DNA from: Elusimicrobia bacterium CG03_land_8_20_14_0_80_50_18
GTDB lineage: Bacteria > CG03
DNA: 20,270 nt
Assembly (NCBI GenBank): GCA_002780705.1
Contig: PEUP01000087.1
Span: 1-20,270 of the forward strand
Reading direction: 5' to 3'
The notes beneath the pieces are model-generated. The model made no database searches, was not told where the DNA came from, and saw only the letters and a list, made by a program, of their open reading frames with translations. This document shows positions 1 to 6,186 of the stretch, piece after piece; within the stretch, counting starts at the first letter, position 1, and each line of letters starts with the position of its first letter. The translations under genes and the position numbers were made by a program.

Positions 1-1
1 T

Positions 2-70
2 TTCCATTTCTTCGTCATGAACAGGGCGGAGTCTTCCGCTTGCATAATAGAAAACGCGGGCATCGTATGA
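2..70 (+). CDS. 3' end of an unidentified upstream gene (partial)
   Basis: A reading frame open from the left edge gives 22 codons ending in TGA at 68-70. The stop overlaps the ATG of the radical SAM gene (67-69) in the four-base ATGA arrangement typical of translationally coupled genes. The visible tail (residues ending ...IIENAGIV) is too short to assign to a family. The call rests mainly on the overlap geometry; a chance open frame of this length cannot be excluded. Confidence 0.5.
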   Translation, partial: FHFFVMNRAESSACIIENAGIV

Positions 71-1017
71 AATACAAATATCTCTTCGGGCCTGTTCCGT
101 CGAGGCGGCTCGGCCTTTCGCTGGGCATAGACCTTCTCCCTCACAAGACCTGTTCTTTTAACTGCGTTTACTGTGAATGCGGCCCGACGACGGATTTGAC
201 GCTGTCCCGCAGGGAATATGTTCCGGCAAAACGCGTGAGAGAGGAACTGGCTGATTTTTTATCAGGAAAACCGGATCTTGATTTCATCACCTTTGCCGGT
301 TCCGGAGAGCCGACGCTCCACAGCCGCATCGGCGATATTCTCTCGTTCCTCAAAGACGAATTCCCGCAGTACAGGGTCTGCGTCCTGACGAACGGCTCCC
401 TATTCCATCTTAAAAGTGTAAGGAACGCTCTCATGAGGGCGGACAAGGTCATACCGTCGCTGGATGCCGCTTCCGTGTCCGTGTGGAAAAAACTGAACCG
501 CCCGCATCCCTCGCTGCATCTAAAAGCATTGATGGGCGGTCTGGAAAAATTTGCCAAGGAGTATAAGGGAGATTACGCGGTGGAAGTATTTATTATGCCG
601 GCTGTGAACGACAGGGCGGAAGAGCTTGCGAAACTGAAAAAGGCGCTGATGAGGATAGCGCCTTCGTCCGTTCAGCTCAATTCTCTTATAAGGCCGGGCG
701 CAGAAAAATCCCTCCGGGCGGCTAAGGCGGCGTCTCTTGTAAGAATAGCGCGTTTTTTCGCTCCGCTCAAAGTGGAGCTCTCGGGCAGCGCTCCGTCGGA
801 TAAAATATCGCCGGACTTTAAGAAAAGCATAAACGATAAAATAATGTCGGCCGTGTCCCGCCGGCCTCTCACGCTGGAGGATCTGGCCGCGCTCACGGGT
901 ATGAGGGTTGTTGAGCTGGCGAAGACCGCAGAGGGGCTCGTCGCATCCGGTCGGATTGTTTTTGTGAAACAGGGAAAGAAAATGTTCATCAAAAATGCCG
1001 GAGCGCGGGAGGGCTAA
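67..1017 (+). CDS. Radical SAM protein, COG0731 (Taw1-like) family
   Basis: The 316-residue product starts with the family-typical FGPVPSRRLG block. It carries the radical SAM cluster motif CxxxCxxC at Cys29, Cys33 and Cys36, with another Cys at 38, and a GSGEPTLH motif near residues 78-85 that matches the SAM-binding GGE-type motif. These features fit COG0731, whose archaeal members include the wyosine-forming Taw1; the role of bacterial members is largely unassigned. The last 60 or so residues look like a winged-helix add-on. I chose ATG 67 over the in-frame TTG at 40 because homology begins there and it overlaps the upstream stop as ATGA. The substrate is unknown. The family call is firm. 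Confidence 0.9.
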   Translation: MKYKYLFGPVPSRRLGLSLGIDLLPHKTCSFNCVYCECGPTTDLTLSRREYVPAKRVREELADFLSGKPDLDFITFAGSGEPTLHSRIGDILSFLKDEFPQYRVCVLTNGSLFHLKSVRNALMRADKVIPSLDAASVSVWKKLNRPHPSLHLKALMGGLEKFAKEYKGDYAVEVFIMPAVNDRAEELAKLKKALMRIAPSSVQLNSLIRPGAEKSLRAAKAASLVRIARFFAPLKVELSGSAPSDKISPDFKKSINDKIMSAVSRRPLTLEDLAALTGMRVVELAKTAEGLVASGRIVFVKQGKKMFIKNAGAREG

Positions 1018-1028
1018 CCCCGGAAAAA

Positions 1029-1092
1029 ATATCGGGACAGGAATGTCCCTCCTACAAAGGCAAATGTAGGAGGGGTTTTCCAAGCCCGATAT
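1029..1092. repeat. Twin-REP (REPIN-like) inverted repeat
   Basis: Two 28-base arms (1029-1056 and 1065-1092) face each other around an 8-base spacer, matching at 22 of 28 positions as inverted copies. Read outward from the centre, each arm begins TGTAGGAGGG, so it has the GTAG tetranucleotide of REP elements. It is followed by a small palindrome with the loop GGAA on the arm-1 plus strand: GGGACA/TGTCCC in arm 1, GGGCTT/AACCCC in arm 2. All six differences fall symmetrically in the small stem, and two of the three changed pairs remain complementary. The element fills the gap between the radical SAM gene and trxB and ends one base before the trxB ribosome binding site. Confidence 0.8.
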
Positions 1093-1109
1093 GAGGAGAG
1101 GTGAAAGAA

Positions 1110-2051
1110 ATGGAACGAAAATTGTTTGACACGATCATTGTGGGCGGCGGGCCCGCCGGCCTTTCCGCGGCGATTTACGCCGCGCGGGGCGGTCTTGACA
1201 CGCTGATGCTTGAAAAAGCCGCCGTCGGGGGTCTTGCTATCCTCACCGATAATATAGAGAACTATCCGGGTTTCCCCGAAGGTATCAACGGAGCTGAGCT
1301 TATAACGCTCTTTGAAAAACAGGCCCGCCGTTTCGGCGCGCGCATAGAGAACGCCGAGGTCAAGGATGTGAAGGAGATCTCCGGCGCTTCTTTTGAGGTC
1401 ATTACTCCGTCCGGATCTTTCAAAACGCGCTCCGTTATAATCGCCGCCGGCACAGTACCCAGAAAACTCAATGTCCCCGGCGAAAAAGAGTTTACGGGGA
1501 AGGGCGTGTCATATTGCGCCACCTGCGACGCGCCTTTTTTCAGGAATAAAACGGTGGCCGTCACAGGCGGCGGCGACGCCGCTGTTGAAGAGGCGCTGTT
1601 CCTCACAAAATTCGCCTCAAAAGTGTATCTCATACACCGCCGCGACAGGCTCCGCGCGGCATCATCTATCCGGATGAGGGCGGAAAAAAATGATAAGCTG
1701 GAATTTGTATGGGATTCCGCGGTAAAAGAAATCCGCGGCGAAGGCGGGGTTGAAGGACTGAAAATAGAGAATGTGAAAACCGGCGCGGAGAGTGAGCTTG
1801 ACTGCGCCGGACTTTTTGTTTTTATAGGTTACGACCCGGCCACGGAAACTTTCGCGCCTCTTGTTGAAAGGGATGACAGGGGCTTTATCAAAGCCGCGGG
1901 CACAGTCACTTCCAAACAGGGCGTTTTCGCTGGCGGCGACTGCGTGAGGAAATCACTTTTTCAGGTTGTCACCGCCTGCGCCGAAGGCGCCGAAGCCGCT
2001 TTCGCGGCGGTCAAATTTGTGGAGAAGATAAAAGGGGAAGCGTATGAATGA
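1110..2051 (+). CDS. trxB: Thioredoxin reductase (NADPH)
   Basis: This 313-residue flavoprotein reduces thioredoxin with NADPH in the cytoplasm. The FAD-binding GGGPAG is at 12-17, the redox-active CATC at Cys136/Cys139, the NADPH-binding GGGDAA at 153-158 and the NADPH-phosphate motif HRRDRLRA at 176-183. A C-terminal GGDC...QVVTACAEGA segment completes the FAD site. Length and domain order are normal for low-molecular-weight bacterial TrxB. I chose ATG 1110 over GTG 1101 because GAGGAGAGG (1093-1101) sits 8 bases before it. The 3' end overlaps the next gene by 8 bases, so the two are probably co-translated. It heads the thiol-redox block; no thioredoxin gene is present in the window. Confidence 0.96.
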   Translation: MERKLFDTIIVGGGPAGLSAAIYAARGGLDTLMLEKAAVGGLAILTDNIENYPGFPEGINGAELITLFEKQARRFGARIENAEVKDVKEISGASFEVITPSGSFKTRSVIIAAGTVPRKLNVPGEKEFTGKGVSYCATCDAPFFRNKTVAVTGGGDAAVEEALFLTKFASKVYLIHRRDRLRAASSIRMRAEKNDKLEFVWDSAVKEIRGEGGVEGLKIENVKTGAESELDCAGLFVFIGYDPATETFAPLVERDDRGFIKAAGTVTSKQGVFAGGDCVRKSLFQVVTACAEGAEAAFAAVKFVEKIKGEAYE

Positions 2052-2712
2052 TTCAATTGCGGAAAACGGAGTGTTGAAAAACATCAGGGCGGAGCTGGCT
2101 CATCACGCCCCTTTCACGGCCGCAGGCGCGGCGACGGGCATCGTCCTGATGTTTTTTTTCAGGGATATGTCCTCAGAGACGGCGCTCAAGGTATTCAATG
2201 TGTTCCATCCGGCTCATGTTTTTTTGAGCGCAATGGTCACCTCATCCCTGTATCAACTCCACAAATGCGGCAGAGTTAAGGGAAAATGCGGCCTCGCGGC
2301 GCTGCTCGCCGTCGGCTACATAGGTTCGGTCGGTATCGCGACGCTCAGCGATTCGCTCATACCCTATCTGGGAGAGCTTCTCTTGTCAATGCCGCACGCT
2401 CACACGCATGTGGGTTTCATAGAGGAGTGGCACATTGTCAACCCTGTGGCATTCGCGGGAATAGCCCTGGCCTATTTCGCGCCCCGCACAAAATTTCCCC
2501 ACGCGGGTCATGTCCTTTTGAGCACATGGGCCACGCTTTTCCACATACTTACAGCGGGGTCGGTCTCCGGCGCCGCCTCTTACACGCTCGTTTTTGTTTT
2601 TCTTTTCATTGCCGTCTGGCTGCCGTGCTGTGTCAGCGACATCGTGTTTCCGCTTCTTTTTGTCGGCGCCGGCGACGGCGGCGCTCATCCCGGAGCGGGG
2701 CGCAGTCATTGA
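2044..2712 (+). CDS. Histidine-rich multi-pass membrane protein, function unknown
   Basis: The 222-residue product has about six hydrophobic segments (roughly 22-40, 50-71, 83-103, 131-147, 154-177 and 179-208). It carries 14 histidines, many grouped: HH at 20-21, HPAH at 55-58, HAHTH at 118-122, H130, HAGH at 153-156 and H167. Two acidic/proline motifs are striking, SDSLIPYLGE (102-111) and the terminal CCVSDIVFP (195-203). I recall similar 'conserved hypothetical' proteins in anaerobes but cannot name a domain. Clustered His, Cys and Asp in membrane segments would suit metal or haem binding, which is inference only. It overlaps trxB by 8 bases and precedes the DsbD-like gene, so it probably belongs to the same operon and may serve thiol or metal handling. 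Confidence 0.8.
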   Translation: MNDSIAENGVLKNIRAELAHHAPFTAAGAATGIVLMFFFRDMSSETALKVFNVFHPAHVFLSAMVTSSLYQLHKCGRVKGKCGLAALLAVGYIGSVGIATLSDSLIPYLGELLLSMPHAHTHVGFIEEWHIVNPVAFAGIALAYFAPRTKFPHAGHVLLSTWATLFHILTAGSVSGAASYTLVFVFLFIAVWLPCCVSDIVFPLLFVGAGDGGAHPGAGRSH

Positions 2713-2743
2713 ATAGTGGCGGGGACCGTCCGGCGTTTTTTCA

Positions 2744-3376
2744 ATGAGCCTGCTCTTTCAGTTGTTTGGCATAGGGTTTCTTCTCACATTGTCCGGCCCC
2801 TGCTTTTTCACCTGCTGCGGGCCCGCCGCCATTCTCTGCGCGGCCGCAGGCGGCGGAAAGTTCAGGGACAGCTTCAAATCGGCTCTTCTTTTTCTTTCGG
2901 GGCGTCTCGCCGCAACGCTGTTATACGGTTTTTTCGCGGGCATCTCATCGCGAGCGCTGAGTGCGTTCATAGCCCGCCACGGCTCATCCGTCCGCGCCGT
3001 GACAGCGTTTTTTTTCATTGCCGCCGCTCTTCTGCTTCTTGCGGGAAAGAGCGTATTCCGGCGCTGCGGGCCTGTTTTCAAAACAGGGAGTTTTTTTCTA
3101 ATGGGCTCGGCGATGGGGCTTCTGCCCTGTCCGCCATTCGTAGCCATTTTTCTGGAGATAGCGATGAGGTCATCGGGCCCGCCTGACGCCCTCCTTATGA
3201 GTTTATTCTTCGGGGTCGGCCTTTTCGCGTCGGGACTGCTTGTGATAGCCGCCGCGGGTGGGGCGCTGGGCCGGCTCGCGTCTGAGACGCTGAAAAGGCC
3301 CCGCCTCCATTTCGCCGCGAGGATTCTCAGCGCGGCCATCTTCCTTTTAATAGCGTTCTCTTACTTTCTGCGATGA
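2744..3376 (+). CDS. DsbD/CcdA-like (SafE/UreH-type) membrane thiol carrier
   Basis: The 210-residue product has about six membrane segments in two internally similar halves. The first half begins with GPCFFTCCGP (Cys20, Cys24, Cys25) and the second with GLLPCPPF (Cys129). This layout resembles the DsbD_2/COG2836 and CcdA families, where one membrane cysteine per half shuttles electrons from cytoplasmic thioredoxin to an extracytoplasmic partner. It lies between trxB and a TlpA-like lipoprotein, which supports that role. The extra CC doublet is unusual next to the usual single Cys-Pro motif. There is no strong Shine-Dalgarno before ATG 2744, and the gap to the upstream gene is 31 bases. A sulfite-exporter or metal-export role, as annotated for some relatives, is the main alternative. 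Confidence 0.8.
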   Translation: MSLLFQLFGIGFLLTLSGPCFFTCCGPAAILCAAAGGGKFRDSFKSALLFLSGRLAATLLYGFFAGISSRALSAFIARHGSSVRAVTAFFFIAAALLLLAGKSVFRRCGPVFKTGSFFLMGSAMGLLPCPPFVAIFLEIAMRSSGPPDALLMSLFFGVGLFASGLLVIAAAGGALGRLASETLKRPRLHFAARILSAAIFLLIAFSYFLR

Positions 3377-3396
3377 GCCGTTGAGCGGAAAATTTG

Positions 3397-3425
3397 TTGC
3401 TTTATCGTTCCTTTTTTCTTATAAT
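3397..3425 (+). promoter_or_regulatory. Sigma-70-type promoter before the TlpA-like gene
   Basis: TTGCTT at 3397-3402 and a perfect TATAAT at 3420-3425 are separated by 17 bases. Transcription would start near 3432, leaving a leader of only about 12 bases that still includes the AGGAGG site. The tlpA-like gene could therefore be expressed apart from trxB. Confidence 0.5.
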
Positions 3426-3443
3426 CGGCAAAGGAGGATGTTC

Positions 3444-3968
3444 ATGAAAAAAGTTTTAGTGGCGGGGATGCTCATTCTTTCTATTTCCGCCTGCAGGCCC
3501 GGCGCGGACGGGCAGGGGGGCTCGCAGGCCCCCGCTCAGGCGGCGAAGCGTCCTGCTGCCGCCGATTTTTCGCTTCCCGCCGTTAACGGCGGTCATGTCA
3601 GTCTCTCAGATCTGCAAGGAAAGGTGGCGCTGGTGGATTTCTGGGCGACCTGGTGCGGCCCTTGTGTTTATGAGATTCCTTTTTTTATCAATCTGAGGAA
3701 CAAATACGGCGCCGACGGCTTTGAGGTAATAGGCCTTTCTGTTGACAGAGACAGGTCGCAGATGGCCGATTTTATACGCAAGCACGGAATCAATTATCCC
3801 ATAGCTTACGCCGACGCCGGGCTTCAGGAAAAATACGGTGGAATAAGAGGTATCCCCACGACTTTTTTTGTGGACAGGAAAGGGCGCATTTCGGAAAAAG
3901 TGGTCGGGGCGCACGAAGAGAGTTTTTTTGATGAAAAAATAAAAGAGTTGCTTATGAGGGAGGATTGA
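3444..3968 (+). CDS. TlpA/ResA-like thioredoxin-fold lipoprotein
   Basis: The 174-residue product has a lipoprotein signal: MKK, a hydrophobic stretch, then the lipobox ISAC with Cys17 as the lipidated residue. An Ala/Gly/Pro/Gln linker follows to about residue 38. The rest is a TlpA-type thioredoxin fold with WCGPC at 70-74 and the cis-proline motif GIPTT at 136-140. Such proteins reduce extracytoplasmic disulfides, for example in cytochrome c maturation, using electrons from a DsbD/CcdA protein, and that partner is encoded just upstream. ATG 3444 is chosen because AAGGAGG (3431-3437) lies before it; an ATG at 3438 is too close to that site. The substrate is unknown because no cytochrome genes are in the window. 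Confidence 0.92.
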   Translation: MKKVLVAGMLILSISACRPGADGQGGSQAPAQAAKRPAAADFSLPAVNGGHVSLSDLQGKVALVDFWATWCGPCVYEIPFFINLRNKYGADGFEVIGLSVDRDRSQMADFIRKHGINYPIAYADAGLQEKYGGIRGIPTTFFVDRKGRISEKVVGAHEESFFDEKIKELLMRED

Positions 3969-3969
3969 A

Positions 3970-4293
3970 ATGGGCAAGAAACTAAAAACAGAGATAGGAG
4001 AGACAGGTGAGAGCTTGAAAGATTTCTACGAAAAGGCGAAGGTTTTTACCAGGAATGTGAGCGGCAAGATCTCAAAGCAGGCGGAGATACAAAAGCTGAA
4101 CATAAATCTCCTGAAGCTCAACGATAAACTTGAAAGGGCTTACAGGGCGCTGGGAGAAAAGAGTTTTGTGTATTTTAAGAAAAATGTTCCGGCCGATCCT
4201 GAAATTAAAAAACTCGCGGGAAGCATCAAGGCGCAGAACGCGGCTATTAAAAATTTGAAAGCGAAAATATCAAGACACAAAAAGGCCGGATAA
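3970..4293 (+). CDS. Small basic helical/coiled-coil protein, function unknown
   Basis: The 107-residue product is lysine-rich and almost entirely helix-forming, with heptad-like leucine spacing around residues 42-62 and again at 80-102, split by a PADPE turn. It has no cysteines, signal peptide or membrane segment. It begins one base after the TlpA-like stop, with a GGGAGGA site inside the end of that gene, so it is probably co-translated with it. I do not recognise a family. The compact two-helix layout would suit a soluble, perhaps nucleoid- or envelope-associated, accessory protein, which is speculative. Confidence 0.75.
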   Translation: MGKKLKTEIGETGESLKDFYEKAKVFTRNVSGKISKQAEIQKLNINLLKLNDKLERAYRALGEKSFVYFKKNVPADPEIKKLAGSIKAQNAAIKNLKAKISRHKKAG

Positions 4294-4350
4294 CTTAGCC
4301 GCCGCTTGCCAGAAATAATTTTCTTATATAGAATACCGCGATAAAAACGG

Positions 4351-4379
4351 TTGGCCTGACGGCCGGCGTTTGCTATAAT
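4351..4379 (+). promoter_or_regulatory. Promoter for tRNA-Ala
   Basis: TTGGCC at 4351-4356 and TATAAT at 4374-4379 have a 17-base spacer. The predicted start near 4386 is about 3 bases before the tRNA. A small palindrome, GGCC-TGAC-GGCC (4353-4364), covers the end of the -35 box and part of the spacer. Confidence 0.65.
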
Positions 4380-4388
4380 TATCACTAT

Positions 4389-4461
<73 letters not shown>

Positions 4462-4508
4462 AAAAATTTGAATAAACATCACCAATCCCCGCATTTCTTC
4501 TTTGCCTA

Positions 4509-4537
4509 TTGCCATTTGACTGAAATCAAACTACAAT
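4509..4537 (+). promoter_or_regulatory. Promoter for the HIT-family gene
   Basis: TTGCCA at 4509-4514 and TACAAT at 4532-4537 are 17 bases apart. The -10 box ends only 13 bases before the start codon at 4551, so the transcript would have a leader of about 7 bases and no room for a Shine-Dalgarno site. Confidence 0.55.
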
Positions 4538-4550
4538 AAACACTTGTGTT

Positions 4551-4898
4551 ATGAAAGAAGAAAAAGAATGCCTGTTTTGCGCCATAGCGTCGGGAAGTGT
4601 GAAAGCGGATATCGTTTACAGAGACGGTGAAACGCTCGCTTTCCGGGATGTGGACCCGAAAGCGCCGGACCATGTGCTGATAATACCTTTGAAGCACATC
4701 GGCTCGCTCGGCGAAATGCCGGATGAGGACTCTCCGCTTATGGGAAAGATTATCGTCACGGCCAAAAAAGTGGCCCGGAAACTTTCTCTTGAGAGCTACA
4801 GGCTGGTTATAAACAACGGTAAGGACGCGGGGCAGTCGGTTTTTCATCTGCACGCGCATCTGCTCGGCGGAAGGCTTTTCGGCTGGCCGCCGGGATAG
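4551..4898 (+). CDS. HIT-family nucleotide-binding hydrolase (HinT-like)
   Basis: The 115-residue product matches the HINT branch of histidine-triad proteins, which hydrolyse nucleoside phosphoramidates and related acyl-nucleotides. It begins with the zinc-type CLFC (Cys7, Cys10), has the conserved DVDPKAPDHVLIIP strand and carries the triad HLHAHLL with His99, His101 and His103. It ends with the family-typical GGR...WPPG tail. Length is normal. There is no Shine-Dalgarno before ATG 4551, and the promoter lies close upstream, so initiation may use a very short leader. It stands between the tRNA and rpsU. The physiological substrate cannot be told from sequence. Confidence 0.94.
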   Translation: MKEEKECLFCAIASGSVKADIVYRDGETLAFRDVDPKAPDHVLIIPLKHIGSLGEMPDEDSPLMGKIIVTAKKVARKLSLESYRLVINNGKDAGQSVFHLHAHLLGGRLFGWPPG

Positions 4899-4910
4899 GT
4901 ATTTTGAGAT

Positions 4911-4920
4911 GGGGAGGTGA
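4911..4920 (+). promoter_or_regulatory. Strong ribosome binding site fixing the rpsU TTG start
   Basis: GGGGAGGTGA is close to the full anti-Shine-Dalgarno complement and lies 7 bases before TTG 4928. This decides the non-ATG start of rpsU. Confidence 0.8.
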
Positions 4921-4927
4921 GTAACAA

Positions 4928-5149
4928 TTGGCTTATATCAAGATAAGTGAGAACGAGAGATTTGAGAGCGCTCTGAGAAGATTCAAGAGGCAGTGCGAGA
5001 ACGAAGGGCTGCTCAAAGAGATCAAAAAAAGGCAATACTACGAAAGCCCCAGCATGCTCCGGAAAAAACAGAAAGACGATGTTAAAAGGCGTCAGAGAAT
5101 GAACGCTTCCCGGGCGCAGAGACTGCAGGCAAAGCGCAGCGGCAAATAG
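4928..5149 (+). CDS. rpsU: 30S ribosomal protein bS21
   Basis: The 73-residue, strongly basic product has the bS21 pattern: a short N-terminal strand (AYIKISENERFESALRRFKR), the central EGLLKEIKKRQYYESPS segment, and an Arg/Lys-rich C-terminal helix. bS21 sits near the 3' end of 16S rRNA on the 30S platform and supports initiation. The start is TTG with a near-perfect ribosome binding site. As in the Escherichia coli macromolecular-synthesis operon, it leads a run toward dnaG and rpoD, here with one extra gene inserted. The gap after the HIT gene is 29 bases, so read-through from the HIT promoter is likely; I saw no separate promoter. Confidence 0.95.
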   Translation: MAYIKISENERFESALRRFKRQCENEGLLKEIKKRQYYESPSMLRKKQKDDVKRRQRMNASRAQRLQAKRSGK

Positions 5150-5162
5150 GCAAGCCTGCGCG

Positions 5163-5184
5163 GGGCCGGGTTCATCCCGAGCCC
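5163..5184 (+). promoter_or_regulatory. GC-rich intercistronic hairpin after rpsU
   Basis: GGGCCGGG (5163-5170) pairs with CCCG-A-GCCC (5176-5184) around loop TTCAT. This gives 8 G-C pairs with one bulged A (5180), directly before the GAGGAG ribosome binding site of the next gene. No T-run follows, so it is not a plain intrinsic terminator. It could attenuate transcription, mark an RNA processing site or modulate translation. Confidence 0.5.
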
Positions 5185-5196
5185 GAGGAGTCAGAC

Positions 5197-6171
5197 ATGA
5201 AAATAAGCGAGTTTTTTTCTTATTGCGTCAAGTGCGGCAGAGATGCGGATCCGCGGGGCGTTGAGTCGGTTAAAAAGCTGATGACCGAAGAAAAAAAGAG
5301 CTTTGATAAGCTTTCTGCCGGCGAGAAAAAGTACTACGACAGTGACAGGCTCATAAATCCTTACGCCGATTCGCGGATATCAAACAATCCGTCAGACGGA
5401 AGCGTCAAGAGGATAATGTGCGGCATAGACATAGGAGTGCCTGAGCTGCTCCTGGCAGACGGGCTTTCCCGGAAAGGGGAGAAGATAGACCTTGTGGTGG
5501 CGCATCATCCCAACGGTTATTCCTACTGCACTTTTCACGAGGTGATGGCCATGCAGGCCGAGATACAGTCGGGTTGGGGCGTGCCGATAAACATAGCCGA
5601 GAGCCTTCTGAATGAAAGGCAGGAGCTTGTGGGAAGATCCGTCATGCCGCGGAATCACGCCCAGGTCACGGACGCGGCGGTTCTGATGGGAATACCCATG
5701 TGCAATGTCCACACTCCCGCCGACAATCATGTGACGGAATTTCTCGGAAAGAAATTCAAAAACATGAGTAAGCTGAAGCTGGAAGAGGTTATCAAGATAC
5801 TTGAGAAGGTGCCGGAGTACGATTATGCCCGGATGAAGCATCTTCCCGGTCCTGTGATAGTCAACGGCAAGCCGTCTTCATCCGCCGGAAAGATAGTGGT
5901 TGATATGACGGGCGGCACGGAAGGCGCTGTCGAGGCCGTATCAAAACTCGCCGATGCCGGCGTGGGCACGATAATAGGCATGCATTTCAGTGAAAAGCAC
6001 ATAGAGCGCGCGAAAAAAAGCCGTATAAACATAATAATAGCCGGTCATATATCATCCGATAATCTGGGCCTGAACCTTCTTTTCGACAAAGTGGAGAAGA
6101 AATACGGCAGGTTCCATGTGACGGAGTGTTCCGGCTTTCACCGAATCAGAAGAAAACCCACAGGCAGATAG
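5197..6171 (+). CDS. NIF3-like (DUF34) metal-binding protein
   Basis: The 324-residue product resembles the NIF3/YbgI family, conserved dinuclear metal-binding proteins of unsettled function. The metal-site candidates are AHHP (His103, His104), HTPAD (His172, Asp176) and the C-terminal GHISSD (His284, Asp288). The usual family motif has Glu where Asp288 stands. About 70 residues precede the first family motif, including YCVKC (Cys10, Cys13), a longer N-terminus than in YbgI. ATG 5197 follows a GAGGAG site. It lies between rpsU and dnaG. In Bacillus subtilis a NIF3 gene (yqfO) lies just downstream of dnaG-sigA, so proximity to this operon recurs. Confidence 0.82.
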   Translation: MKISEFFSYCVKCGRDADPRGVESVKKLMTEEKKSFDKLSAGEKKYYDSDRLINPYADSRISNNPSDGSVKRIMCGIDIGVPELLLADGLSRKGEKIDLVVAHHPNGYSYCTFHEVMAMQAEIQSGWGVPINIAESLLNERQELVGRSVMPRNHAQVTDAAVLMGIPMCNVHTPADNHVTEFLGKKFKNMSKLKLEEVIKILEKVPEYDYARMKHLPGPVIVNGKPSSSAGKIVVDMTGGTEGAVEAVSKLADAGVGTIIGMHFSEKHIERAKKSRINIIIAGHISSDNLGLNLLFDKVEKKYGRFHVTECSGFHRIRRKPTGR

Positions 6172-6186
6172 GCAGCTAAGCACTTG

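Noticed and set aside
40..66. TTG 40 as start of the radical SAM gene
   Set aside because: Family homology begins at ATG 67, which also overlaps the upstream stop as ATGA.
520..1083. 187-codon open frame on the - strand
   Set aside because: It is antisense to the radical SAM gene and starts inside the inverted repeat.
2718..2741. Terminator before the DsbD-like gene
   Set aside because: A T-run (2735-2741) is present, but only a 3-base-pair stem can be drawn before it, and the genes look co-transcribed.
2758..3339. 193-codon open frame on the - strand
   Set aside because: It is antisense to the DsbD-like gene; Arg/Ala-rich composition is the complement of membrane-helix codons.
4516..4537. 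TTGACT/TACAAT promoter before the HIT gene
   Set aside because: The spacer is only 10 bases; TTGCCA at 4509 gives the correct 17.
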